Shown piece by piece: positions 52,663 through 63,717 of a stretch of 64,000 nucleotides of DNA. Both the position numbers and the translations under genes were made by a program. This DNA comes from Mycolicibacterium sp. Lineage in GTDB: Bacteria; Actinomycetota; Actinomycetes; Mycobacteriales; Mycobacteriaceae. The notes beneath the pieces were generated by a model. It saw nothing but the letters and a program-made list of their open reading frames with translations. It ran no database searches and was not told the DNA's origin. Numbering within the stretch: the first letter of the stretch is position 1; the number at the start of each line of letters is the position of its first letter. The DNA lies in the NCBI RefSeq assembly GCF_016462545.1, contig NZ_JAEMTA010000015.1, forward strand, positions 1 through 64,000, in the 5' to 3' direction.

Positions 52663-52968
52663 ATGATTCGTACCCACGGTGCCCGGCTCGGTGCCGCGCT
52701 CGTCATCGGTGTCGCGGTCCTCGGTCTCAGTGGGTGCGGGAAGGTGATCGACGCCGACAGCGCACAGAAGTCGGTCACCGACTTCGTCTCTCAGAACACG
52801 GAGTTCACGCCCAACGACGTCAAGTGTCCGTCGGGCACCGACGCGAAGGTCGGCGTCGAGTTCGACTGCACCTTCACCGGGCCCGACGGCGACTACATCG
52901 CGCATCTGAAGATCACCAAGGTCGACGGGTCCGCGGTGCTCTACGACATCGAGACGAAACTCGCCTAG
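52663..52968 (+). CDS. DUF4333 lipoprotein
   Basis: 101 residues from ATG 52663. The signal peptide ends in the lipobox LSGC with Cys25. The mature part is a single small DUF4333-type domain: NDVKCPSGTDAKVGVEFDCTFTGPDGDYIAHLKI, with two cysteines likely to be paired. It should be anchored to the outer face of the membrane. The function is unknown. It is divergent from the MerR gene and convergent with the sulfatase gene. Confidence 0.9.
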   Translation: MIRTHGARLGAALVIGVAVLGLSGCGKVIDADSAQKSVTDFVSQNTEFTPNDVKCPSGTDAKVGVEFDCTFTGPDGDYIAHLKITKVDGSAVLYDIETKLA

Positions 52969-52977
52969 TCCGTGTTC

Positions 52978-55299
52978 TCAGTCCAGTGAGAAGGCCCGTG
53001 CCGCTTCCTGTTCCAGGTCGAGGTACGCCACGTCGCTGACGTCGACCGCGACACCGAGAATCGTTCCATTGGTGAACGTGCCCGGGTTCCTGTAGTGCTG
53101 GCTGACGTTGTCGCCACTGTCGAATCCGACGCACAGTCCATCGCCGGCCAGGGTGAACGGACCGGCCTGGGCACGCATGGACCCCTTGGCCACGGCACGG
53201 TCGTCGACGTAGAGCGTGGTGGTGCCCAGCGATTCGCCGTGTTCGCCGGTGGCCTCGCGGACGAATTCGACGCCGAGCGCATGCTTTCCAGGCGTCAGTT
53301 CATCGGAGACGAACTCCTGCTCGGGTTTGATGCCGAGGAAGTTGTAGACGTAGTGCAGTTTGCGCTCCTTGATGAACAATGCATGGCCGCCGAAGCGTGA
53401 GCCGTGGGCGAACAGCACCCCGTTGGAGTCCTCGGTGACGTCCACGTCGGCGATGATCTTGTAGGACCGGCCGCGCACGTTGACGGCCACCCCGCTGGGT
53501 ACGGGCGCGGTGTCGGGAAAGTACACGTACCGGTTCCTGGGCGGCTCGAAGTGCGGCTTCTCGACCGCCAGCATCTCGGGCGCCGTGCGGTCGTCGAGGG
53601 GTAGTACGAAGTTTCGGTCGGCCTCGGCGAACCAGACGTCGATGAGCGCCTTGAGCCTTTCCGGGTGTTCCGCCGCGAGATCCCGAGACTCAGAACGGTC
53701 CTCGTCGACGTGATAGAGCTGCCACTCGTCTTCGTCGAAGTGTCCGACCCCGCTGATGGGCGCGTGGATGGCGGCGGCCTTCCAGCCGTCCTCCCAGATC
53801 CCCCGGGTGCCCAGCATCGCGTAGTACTGCCTGGCCTTGGTGGTCGGCGCCGCGGCGTCGTCGAAGCTGTAGCGCATCGAGACGCCGTCCATCGGACGTT
53901 GTTCTACGCCGCGATAGGTGGTCGGCATGTCCAGTCCCGCGACGTCGAGGATGGTCGCGGCGATGTCGGTGGCGTGGTGATACTGGTGCCGCACCTGCCC
54001 CTTGGCCTCGATTCCCTTGGGCCAGTGGATCACCAAGGGATCACACGTCCCGCCGGAATACTGCGAGTATCGCTTGAACATCTGAAACGGCGTGGAGAAG
54101 GCGACCGCCCAGCCCGTCGGATAGTGGTTGTACGTGTCAGGGCTGCCCAGGGTGTCGAGGTACTGCAGGTTCTCCGACAGTTCGTCGGGATAGCCGTTGA
54201 AGAACTTGTTCTCGTTGACCGAGCCATTGGGGGACCCCTCGCCGGACGCGCCGTTGTCGGCGCAGTACATGACGACGGTGTTCTCCAGCTGACCGGTCTG
54301 CTCGAGATAGTCGACGATGCGCCCGATCTGAGCGTCGGTGTATTCGGAGAAACCTGCGAACACCTCCGCCATCCTGGCGAACAGCCGCTTCTCGTCGGCG
54401 CTGAGCGACTCCCAGGGCCGGACGGCGTCGACCGGCTGGGCCGCGTCGGCGGGCATCGGATTGAGCGGGGTCAGGGCGGTGCCCTCGGGGAGGATGCCCT
54501 TGGCGATCATCTGGGTCAGCACCCATTCGCGATAGGCCTCGTAGCCCTCGTCGAACATGCCCCGGTACTTGTCGGCGTACTCCTGGGGACTGTGGTGCGG
54601 GGCGTGGTTGGCGCCCGGACAGAACCACATGTACCAGGGCTTCGACGGGTTCGTCGCGTTCTGATCGCGGAGCATCTTCAGGGCCTGGTCCGCCAGATCC
54701 TTCGACAGGTGGTAGCCCTCCTCCGGGCCGTAGGGCTGTTCGATGAACCGGTTGTCTTCCACCAGGTCCGGGTACCACTGGTTGGTCTCGCCACCAAGGA
54801 AGCCGTAGAACCGGTCGAAGCCCTTCTGCAGCGGCCATTCCGACTTACTGCCGCCACTGGAGACGTCCTCCTCGGGCACGTTGTGGTTCTTGCCGACCCA
54901 GAACGTGCTGTAACCGTTGTCCTGCAACACCTGCCCGATGGTGGCGCACTCCGCGGGCAAGCGGGCCGCCGCACCGGGAAAGCCGTTGGAGCCCTCCGTG
55001 ATCGAGGCGAACCGATTCACGTGGTGGTTGCGCCCGGTCAACATGCAGGACCTCGTGGGCGAGCACAGCGCCGTCGTGTGCCATTGCGAATACGTCAAGC
55101 CGCCGTCGGCCAACTTCTGCAGTGTCGGCATGTCGACGCGCCCACCGAACGGCGACCACGTCGCCAGCCCCGTGTCGTCGTAGAGAACCACCAGAATGTT
55201 CGGCGCTCCGTCGGGTGCGTGCTTCAGCTCATACGGCGTCCAGTCGGCGGTGGAGTCCCTGACGTCCAGTTTGATGACGCCGTTGAAATCTTCGTTCAT
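52978..55299 (-). CDS. Arylsulfatase (AtsA-like)
   Basis: 773 residues from ATG 55299. The formylglycine motif is Cys79 in CSPTRSCMLTGR, with metal ligands in LYDDTG (Asp41, Asp42) and CADNGASGEGSPNG. Such enzymes hydrolyse sulfate esters after oxidation of that cysteine by a formylglycine-generating enzyme, which is not encoded nearby. A C-terminal region of about 200 residues with a beta-sandwich appearance matches long mycobacterial AtsA forms. There is no signal peptide, so it acts in the cytosol. It may scavenge sulfate or remove it from sulfolipids or steroids. Confidence 0.94.
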   Translation of the reverse strand: MNEDFNGVIKLDVRDSTADWTPYELKHAPDGAPNILVVLYDDTGLATWSPFGGRVDMPTLQKLADGGLTYSQWHTTALCSPTRSCMLTGRNHHVNRFASITEGSNGFPGAAARLPAECATIGQVLQDNGYSTFWVGKNHNVPEEDVSSGGSKSEWPLQKGFDRFYGFLGGETNQWYPDLVEDNRFIEQPYGPEEGYHLSKDLADQALKMLRDQNATNPSKPWYMWFCPGANHAPHHSPQEYADKYRGMFDEGYEAYREWVLTQMIAKGILPEGTALTPLNPMPADAAQPVDAVRPWESLSADEKRLFARMAEVFAGFSEYTDAQIGRIVDYLEQTGQLENTVVMYCADNGASGEGSPNGSVNENKFFNGYPDELSENLQYLDTLGSPDTYNHYPTGWAVAFSTPFQMFKRYSQYSGGTCDPLVIHWPKGIEAKGQVRHQYHHATDIAATILDVAGLDMPTTYRGVEQRPMDGVSMRYSFDDAAAPTTKARQYYAMLGTRGIWEDGWKAAAIHAPISGVGHFDEDEWQLYHVDEDRSESRDLAAEHPERLKALIDVWFAEADRNFVLPLDDRTAPEMLAVEKPHFEPPRNRYVYFPDTAPVPSGVAVNVRGRSYKIIADVDVTEDSNGVLFAHGSRFGGHALFIKERKLHYVYNFLGIKPEQEFVSDELTPGKHALGVEFVREATGEHGESLGTTTLYVDDRAVAKGSMRAQAGPFTLAGDGLCVGFDSGDNVSQHYRNPGTFTNGTILGVAVDVSDVAYLDLEQEAARAFSLD

Positions 55300-55504
55300 G
55301 ACGATTCGTCTTCTCTTTCTCCGGTCGGCGTGGCCGGCGGCCACGCCCACACTGTCGACTTCGATCTCCTACGTCACAAGGGTCGAAAGTCTCCGAGATC
55401 GGCGCGAGCGGCACGACTCGTCGAGGCGGCGTCCGGGTCACCGATCGGTCACGGACGCGGCGCGGCGGCGGACCAACCGCGCCCCGGTTCCTAGGCTCGC
55501 GGAC

Positions 55505-56344
55505 GTGAAGGATCGATACGGCTCCGACGTCCTGGCCCGAAACCCGCACGCCCCCAAGCGCGTGCGGTCCACCGAGATGGCGGCCGACATCGGTCTCGTC
55601 GTCGAGGACGTACAGACCGGCTACGTCGGCGCCATCGTGCGTGTCGAGTACGGCCGGATGGAACTCGAGGACTTCGACGGGCATCGCCGGCCGTTCCCCG
55701 TCGGCCCCGGCTATCTGGTCGACGGAAAGCCGGTGATCCTCACCCCACCGAAGAGGAAGGCGCCGTCGACTCCGGCACGAACGGCGTCGGGATCGGTGGC
55801 CGTGGCAGGTGCTCGCGCGCGGACGGCGCTCGCGAGCCGGATCTACGTCGAGGGGCGCCACGACGCCGAACTCGTCGAGCAGGTGTGGGGTGCCGACCTG
55901 CGCATCGAGGGTGTCGTCGTCGAATACCTCGGGGGGATCGACGATCTCACCACCATCGTGCGGGACTTCGAACCCGGCCCGGGGCGTCGGCTGGGGGTCC
56001 TCGTCGACCATCTCGTCACCGGATCCAAGGAGGCCCGCATCGCCGAAGCGGTACGGCGTGGCCCCGGCGGCGAGCACACGTTGGTGGTGGGTCACCCCTA
56101 CGTCGACGTGTGGCAAGCGGTCAAGCCCGCACGCCTCGGGGTGCAGAAATGGCCGGTGATCCCGCGCAACGTCGAGTGGAAGCACGGCATCTGCGAGGCC
56201 TTCGGCTGGCCGCACGCCGATCAGGCCGACATCGCCGCCGCGTGGCGTCGGATCCGGGGCACCGTGCGCGACTGGAACGACCTCGAGCCCGCCCTCATCG
56301 GCCGCGTGGAGGAACTGATCGACTTCGTCACGACGACGGGCTGA
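55505..56344 (+). CDS. DUF3097-family protein
   Basis: 279 residues from GTG 55505 (VKDRYGSDVLARNPHAPKRV). It is an actinobacterial DUF3097-type protein: an N-terminal small beta domain (GYVGAIVRVEYGRMELEDFDG), then a Toprim-like region with RIYVEGRHDAELVEQVWG (acidic) and LGVLVDHLVTGSKEARI. The Toprim-like acidic residues suggest nucleic-acid or nucleotide chemistry, but the family has no established function. The 205-bp gap upstream is the longest gene-free stretch in the window; I saw no clear element in it. Confidence 0.85.
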   Translation: MKDRYGSDVLARNPHAPKRVRSTEMAADIGLVVEDVQTGYVGAIVRVEYGRMELEDFDGHRRPFPVGPGYLVDGKPVILTPPKRKAPSTPARTASGSVAVAGARARTALASRIYVEGRHDAELVEQVWGADLRIEGVVVEYLGGIDDLTTIVRDFEPGPGRRLGVLVDHLVTGSKEARIAEAVRRGPGGEHTLVVGHPYVDVWQAVKPARLGVQKWPVIPRNVEWKHGICEAFGWPHADQADIAAAWRRIRGTVRDWNDLEPALIGRVEELIDFVTTTG

Positions 56345-56407
56345 CACACCGGCGCCCACATGGCTCAATGGTGGACGCGGGCGGGCGAATGCGACATCAT
56401 CCGTGGC

Positions 56408-56887
56408 ATGTCAGTGCCTCCGCCCCCGTACGGCCCGGACCCGTCGTACCCGCCGCCCTCCGGTTCGGACCCGTCGTACCCACCACAGCCGGGGTCGTAT
56501 CCGCCGTATCCACCGCCGCCGCCCTACGGCTCGGATCCGTCGCTGCCTCCGCCGGTCGGTGAGTACGGCGCGCCGCCGCCTCCGCCGGGGTACGGCGCGC
56601 CGCCACCGTACGGCTATCCACCGCAATACTTCGGCGGGGGTTTCGGGGTGGACGCCTACGGCCGTCCGCTGTCGGACAAGAGCAAGCTCGTCGCCGGCCT
56701 GCTGCAGATCTTCCTCGGCACCTTCGGTGTCGGCCGGTTCTACCTCGGCTACAACGGTATCGGCGTCGCCCAACTCGCAGTGAGTCTGTTGACCTGTGGA
56801 ATCGGCGCCATCTGGCCCTTCGTCGACGGGATCCTGATCCTGTTGGGCAAGGTGCCCGACCCGCAGGGACGCCCACTGCGCGAATGA
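56408..56887 (+). CDS. TM2-domain membrane protein with Pro/Tyr/Gly-rich N-terminus
   Basis: 159 residues from ATG 56408 (MSVPPPPYG). The first ~80 residues are a low-complexity Pro-Tyr-Gly-Ser region built on PPPPYG-type repeats. Then SKLVAGLLQIFLGTFGVGRFYLGYNGIGVAQLAVSLLTCGIGAIWPFVDGI forms a TM2 domain with its two helices and the conserved GxxRFYLG turn. The function is unknown; similar Pro-rich tails occur on several mycobacterial membrane proteins, including the cyclophilin at 8785-9867. It lies 17 bp upstream of rarA and may be co-transcribed with it. Confidence 0.9.
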   Translation: MSVPPPPYGPDPSYPPPSGSDPSYPPQPGSYPPYPPPPPYGSDPSLPPPVGEYGAPPPPPGYGAPPPYGYPPQYFGGGFGVDAYGRPLSDKSKLVAGLLQIFLGTFGVGRFYLGYNGIGVAQLAVSLLTCGIGAIWPFVDGILILLGKVPDPQGRPLRE

Positions 56888-56904
56888 TCTGGTAAGCCTG
56901 TCCC

Positions 56905-58236
56905 GTGGCCGATGGTCTGTTCGACGTGGCTCCGGATCCGGGCGACGGTGCGGGCATCCCCGGTGGCGGGCCGTCGTCGCCTCTGGCCGTCCGGATGCGC
57001 CCCGCGAGCCTCGACGAGGTGGTCGGCCAGGATCATCTCCTGCGCGACGGCTCTCCATTGCGGCGCCTGGTCGACGGTTCCGGCGCTGCCTCGGTCATCC
57101 TCTACGGACCACCCGGCACCGGGAAGACGACGCTCGCCTCGCTGATCTCCCAGGCCACCGGGCGCCGATTCGAGGCGCTCTCCGCGCTGTCGGCGGGCGT
57201 CAAGGACGTCAGGGCCGTCCTGGAACAGGCGCGCGTGGCGCTCGTTCGTGGCAAGCAGACAGTGTTGTTCATCGACGAGGTGCACCGGTTCTCCAAGACC
57301 CAGCAGGACGCCCTGCTGGCCGCGGTCGAGAACCGTGTCGTGCTGCTCGTCGCGGCGACGACGGAGAACCCGTCGTTCTCGGTGGTGGCACCGCTGCTGT
57401 CCCGTTCGTTGATCCTGCAGTTGCAGCCTCTCGGTGTGGACGCGGTGCGCGCCGTCGTCGAGCGCGCCGTCGCCGACCCGCGCGGTCTCGACGGGTCGGT
57501 CTCCATCGACGCCGACGCCGTCGAACTACTCGTTCAGTTAGCCGCGGGGGATGCCCGTCGCGCCTTGACCGCACTGGAGGTCGCAGCGGAAGCGGGCGAT
57601 CGTGTGACGGTCGAGATCATCGAACAGTCCTTGGACAAGGCGGCCGTCCGGTACGACAGGGATGGCGATCAGCATTACGACGTGGTGAGCGCCTTCATCA
57701 AGTCGGTGCGGGGATCCGACGTCGATGCCGCGCTGCATTACCTGGCGCGGATGCTGACCGCGGGGGAGGATCCGCGCTTCATCGCCCGCCGGTTGACGAT
57801 CCTCGCGAGCGAGGACGTCGGAATGGCCGACCCCACGGCGTTGCAGACGGCCGTGGCCGCTGCGCAGACGGTGCAGTTGATCGGGATGCCCGAGGCGCAA
57901 CTGACGCTTGCGCACGCGACGGTGCACCTGGCGACCGCACCGAAGTCCAACGCCGTGACGACGGCGTTGTCGGCGGCGCTGGGGGACATCAAGGCGGGCA
58001 AGGCTGGGTTGGTGCCCCCGCACCTGCGCGACGGGCATTACTCGGGGGCGGCTGCGCTGGGCAACGCGCAGGGTTACTCGTATCCCCACGACGACCCGGA
58101 CGGCATTGTGGCGCAACAGTATGCGCCCCATGAGTTGGTCGGCGTCGACTATTACCGGCCGACCACTCACGGTGCCGAACGAGAGATCTCCGGACGCCTA
58201 GACAAGTTGCGGGCCATTCTGCGGCGGAGGCGCTGA
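56905..58236 (+). CDS. rarA: Replication-associated recombination protein A (AAA+ ATPase)
   Basis: 443 residues, GTG start. RarA/MgsA acts at stalled replication forks. The start carries [15 protein letters not shown], followed by Walker [10 protein letters not shown] (68-76), Walker B FIDEVHRF, sensor 1 (ATTENPSFS), and the C-terminal tetramerisation domain ([28 protein letters not shown]). Length and order are normal. The orthologue in M. tuberculosis is Rv2559c, which also lies upstream of alaS. Confidence 0.96.
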   Translation: MADGLFDVAPDPGDGAGIPGGGPSSPLAVRMRPASLDEVVGQDHLLRDGSPLRRLVDGSGAASVILYGPPGTGKTTLASLISQATGRRFEALSALSAGVKDVRAVLEQARVALVRGKQTVLFIDEVHRFSKTQQDALLAAVENRVVLLVAATTENPSFSVVAPLLSRSLILQLQPLGVDAVRAVVERAVADPRGLDGSVSIDADAVELLVQLAAGDARRALTALEVAAEAGDRVTVEIIEQSLDKAAVRYDRDGDQHYDVVSAFIKSVRGSDVDAALHYLARMLTAGEDPRFIARRLTILASEDVGMADPTALQTAVAAAQTVQLIGMPEAQLTLAHATVHLATAPKSNAVTTALSAALGDIKAGKAGLVPPHLRDGHYSGAAALGNAQGYSYPHDDPDGIVAQQYAPHELVGVDYYRPTTHGAEREISGRLDKLRAILRRRR

Positions 58237-58250
58237 CACCCTCGACACGC

Positions 58251-58306
58251 CGAGACTGCCGTGAGATCGCGATCGAAGGACAATTCGCGATCTCACGGCA
58301 GTCTCG
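58251..58306. terminator. Perfect 22-bp stem-loop between convergent rarA and GlsB-like genes
   Basis: The arm 58251-58272 (starting CGAGACTGCCGTGAG) pairs perfectly with 58285-58306, leaving a 12-base loop. It lies between the rarA stop and the convergent small membrane protein gene. It probably terminates both transcripts; again there is no T-run. Confidence 0.75.
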
Positions 58307-58333
58307 TTGCCCTGAGGAGCCTGGGCGGTGCGA

Positions 58334-58621
58334 TCAGCGGCGCAGGGCGCCGCTACGACGACGGCCCATGAGGCCCGCCACCAATGCCACGCCCAGAGCG
58401 GCGACGATGACCTGGACCAACAGTTCCATCCAGTCGATGCCGGCCGTAGCCGTGGGGATACCCAACTGGCGGGCCAGCCACGTACCGATGAACGCCGCGA
58501 CGATGCCGACGAGGATCGTGACCAGGAAGCCGATGGGCTGCCTGCCGGGGACGACGAGACGGCCGAGAACGCCGACCACGACGCCGATCAGGATTGTGAT
58601 GATGATGCCGGTGGGAGTCAT
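58334..58621 (-). CDS. GlsB/YeaQ/YmgE-family small membrane protein
   Basis: 95 residues from ATG 58621 (MTPTGIIITILIG). Three membrane helices are visible, with GVVVGVLGRLVVPGRQPIGFLVTILVGIVAAFIGTWLA, the Gly-rich signature of the transglycosylase-associated/GlsB group. Members are stress-induced membrane proteins without known activity. A purine tract (GAAGAGAC) precedes the ATG. It is convergent with rarA, with a stem-loop between them. Confidence 0.9.
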   Translation of the reverse strand: MTPTGIIITILIGVVVGVLGRLVVPGRQPIGFLVTILVGIVAAFIGTWLARQLGIPTATAGIDWMELLVQVIVAALGVALVAGLMGRRRSGALRR

Positions 58622-58723
58622 AGTCTCTTCGCTTTCGCTCGGTGTGATGAGTGCAACAGCAATACCCACGGGCGGGTCGAATAAACGCGGGCGTGAATAA
58701 TTCCGGGTCGTACCCTCGCTGGG

Positions 58724-59125
58724 GTGAACACCGAATTGCACGACGTGGACACCTCCCGACATCGGACCGTGGACCTCACCGACGCGGTCCGGTCCTTCTG
58801 CGCCACGCGAGGCGACGGGCTGTGCAACGTCTTCGTGCCGCACGCGACGGCCGGCCTCGCGATCCTCGAGACGGGCGCCGGATCCGATCACGATCTCGTC
58901 GAGGCGCTGGAGCGGCTGCTGCCGCGCGACGACCGCTACCGCCACGCGCACGGGTCGCCCGGCCACGGTGCCGACCACGTTCTCCCCGGGATAGTGGCGC
59001 CGTCGGTCACGGTTCCGGTTCAGGCGGGTCAGCCACTACTAGGGACCTGGCAGAGCATCGTGTTGGTCGATCTGAACCGGGACAATCCGCGGCGTTCGGT
59101 GCGACTGAGCTTCATCGAGGGGTGA
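58724..59125 (+). CDS. YjbQ-family (UPF0047) protein, possible thiamine-phosphate synthase-like enzyme
   Basis: 133 residues, GTG start. The family pattern is complete: FVPHATAGLAILETG with the metal-binding His, HGSPGHGADHVLPGIVAPSVTVPV, then LGTWQSIVLVDLNRDNPRRSVRLSF. Some members have weak thiamine-phosphate synthase activity in vitro, but the real role is unclear. The M. tuberculosis orthologue Rv2556c also precedes alaS. It lies 93 bp upstream of alaS, on the same strand. Confidence 0.9.
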   Translation: MNTELHDVDTSRHRTVDLTDAVRSFCATRGDGLCNVFVPHATAGLAILETGAGSDHDLVEALERLLPRDDRYRHAHGSPGHGADHVLPGIVAPSVTVPVQAGQPLLGTWQSIVLVDLNRDNPRRSVRLSFIEG

Positions 59126-59218
59126 AGCCGCGCCGTTGCCGGGGCGGTCGAGGTCGGCCGGTAGTGTGATGCGGTCGAGAACGGCATCGACGAGACCCAA
59201 TATTAAGGACGACAGCAC

Positions 59219-61905
<2,687 letters not shown>

Positions 61906-61909
<4 letters not shown>

Positions 61910-62430
61910 CTCGGTTGGCCGAGCCCGTACACCGTCAGCCGGACCGGCCCGGCGGTGACGACCCGGGCCGCGGTCGTCGACTCGGAGTCGACGTCGGCAC
62001 CGTCCGGATCGGCGTCGCGACCAGTGATCCCGACGGCATCCTGGCAACGCCCGTCGAGACGGTGGCCAGAGATCGGCGCGACCCACGGGGCAAGCACATC
62101 CGCCGACTCGCCCAACTCGCCGACGAGTACGCCGTCGTCGAGGTCGTGGTTGGGCTGCCACGTACGCTGGCCGACCGGACGGGGCCATCGGCCCTCGACG
62201 CGATCGCGGTCGCCGACGCCCTCGCGGCCAAGATCGACCCGGTGCCGGTGCGCATGTCCGACGAACGGCTCACCACCGTGACCGCCCAGCGGTCGTTGCG
62301 TGAGGCCGGCGTCCGGGCGAAGGGACAGAAATCGATGATCGACCAGGCGGCTGCCGTGGGCATCCTGCAAACCTGGCTGGACCAGCGGCGCGTTGCCCTG
62401 GCTGAGGACGGCGGGGCGGCCGATGGCTGA
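61906..62430 (+). CDS. ruvX: Holliday-junction-resolvase-like protein RuvX/YqgF
   Basis: 174 residues from TTG 61906, overlapping the alaS stop. The RNase H-like fold starts at [16 protein letters not shown], followed by [17 protein letters not shown] and [14 protein letters not shown], the family's catalytic landmarks, then [18 protein letters not shown]. YqgF proteins are linked to 16S/23S rRNA processing and possibly to junction resolution. The first ~25 residues are a non-conserved actinobacterial extension. mltG overlaps the 3' end by eight bases. Confidence 0.92.
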
Positions 62431-63676
62431 CGACTGGGGTCTCGAGCGCACGGAACCGGAAGCCGTCGGCCGGCCGCGAAGGACGATGAGCCGTACCCAA
62501 CGGGCCCGCGCGAACCGCAACCGCCGCAGACGTCGGCACCTCACGATCCTCTCCGTCCTCGCGCTCGTCGTCGTGGTCGTAGGCGCCGTCTTCCTGGGTT
62601 CGCGGATGTGGCACGGGATGTTCGGGAACCCCAGCGACTTCGAGGGCGACGGCGTCAGCGACGTGGTCGTGCAGGTCCGCAATGGTGACTCGACGACGGC
62701 CATCGGCAAGACCCTGCAGGACGGTGGCGTCGTCGCCACATCGCAGGCGTTCGTCGCCGCCGCGTCGGGCAATGCCGCCATCTCGGCGATCCAGCCGGGG
62801 TTCTACAAGGTGCGTACCGAGATCTCCGCCGCCAATGCCGTCACGCGGCTCGCGGATCCGCAGAACCGGGTTGGCCGACTGGTGATCCCCGAGGGCCGCC
62901 AGCTCGACGACATCGCCGACGTGAAGACCAATGCGGTCACGAAGGGGATCTTCTCCCTCATCGCCGATGCCACGTGCGTCACCCTGGACGATCAGCAGAA
63001 GTGCGGCGTCAAGGCCGACGACCTGAAGAACGCCGCCGGCGCCGCCGATCTCGCCGCTCTGGCGGTGCCCGCGTGGGCGGTCGACCCCGTCACTGCCCTG
63101 GGCGCCGACCATCGGCGCATCGAAGGTCTGATCGCGCCGGGCACCTGGAACGTCGATCCATCGGCGCCCGCGCAGGACATCCTCGCCACGCTGATCTCCG
63201 CCAGCACCGCGCAGTATGAACAGAACGGTCTGCTCGCGGCAGGCAATGCCGAGAACTTGTCGCCGTATCAGATTCTGGTAGTGGCATCGCTCGTCCAGCG
63301 TGAGTCCAAGCCGCAGGACTTCGCGAAGGTGGCCCGGGTCATCTACAACCGGCTGATCGCACCCGATCATCGGCGGTTGGAGTTCGACTCGACGGTCAAC
63401 TATTCGCTCGACCGCCAGGAAATCGCCACCACCGATGCCGACCGCGGTAGGAATACGCCGTGGAATACCTATGTGCGCGAAGGGCTTCCGGCGACACCGA
63501 TCTGCTCACCGGGGCAGCCTGCCCTGGCCGCCGCGGAGAACCCCGAACCGGGTGACTGGCTGTACTTCGTCACCATCGACCTGCAGGGCACCACGCTGTT
63601 CACCCGCGACTATCAGCAGCACTTGGCCAATATCGAGCTCGCCCGACAAAACGGTGTGCTCGACAGCGCACGATGA
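62423..63676 (+). CDS. mltG: Endolytic murein transglycosylase MltG (YceG)
   Basis: 417 residues from ATG 62423. A basic cytoplasmic start ([16 protein letters not shown]) precedes one membrane helix (about 39-60). A LysM-like subdomain follows, then the YceG core with catalytic Glu294 in [21 protein letters not shown] and the end motif [15 protein letters not shown]. It cuts nascent peptidoglycan strands and so sets glycan chain length. It overlaps ruvX, and a 14-codon ORF links its stop to aroE. Confidence 0.95.
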   Translation: MADDWGLERTEPEAVGRPRRTMSRTQRARANRNRRRRRHLTILSVLALVVVVVGAVFLGSRMWHGMFGNPSDFEGDGVSDVVVQVRNGDSTTAIGKTLQDGGVVATSQAFVAAASGNAAISAIQPGFYKVRTEISAANAVTRLADPQNRVGRLVIPEGRQLDDIADVKTNAVTKGIFSLIADATCVTLDDQQKCGVKADDLKNAAGAADLAALAVPAWAVDPVTALGADHRRIEGLIAPGTWNVDPSAPAQDILATLISASTAQYEQNGLLAAGNAENLSPYQILVVASLVQRESKPQDFAKVARVIYNRLIAPDHRRLEFDSTVNYSLDRQEIATTDADRGRNTPWNTYVREGLPATPICSPGQPALAAAENPEPGDWLYFVTIDLQGTTLFTRDYQQHLANIELARQNGVLDSAR

Positions 63677-63717
63677 GCCGCCAGGCGAAGAGTGCACATC
63701 GGGCAGTGGCACGATGA
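63673..63717 (+). CDS. Possible 14-codon linker ORF between mltG and aroE
   Basis: ATG at 63673 overlaps the mltG stop (ATGA), reads [14 protein letters not shown], and its TGA (63715-63717) overlaps the aroE ATG (63714-63716), again ATGA. It therefore bridges the gap exactly by two 4-base overlaps. The bases around both ATGs are a 15-bp direct repeat (63668-63682 and 63709-63723). It may carry ribosomes from mltG to aroE; whether it is translated is unknown. Confidence 0.4.
   Translation: MSRQAKSAHRAVAR

Noticed and set aside
53665..55494. Plus-strand open frame of about 609 codons opposite the sulfatase
   Set aside because: Antisense shadow of the arylsulfatase. Val/Gly/Arg-rich composition without motifs.
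55300..55504. Search for a small gene or RNA in the longest gap (205 bp)
   Set aside because: No start with a ribosome-binding site, no stem-loop of note and no repeat was seen.
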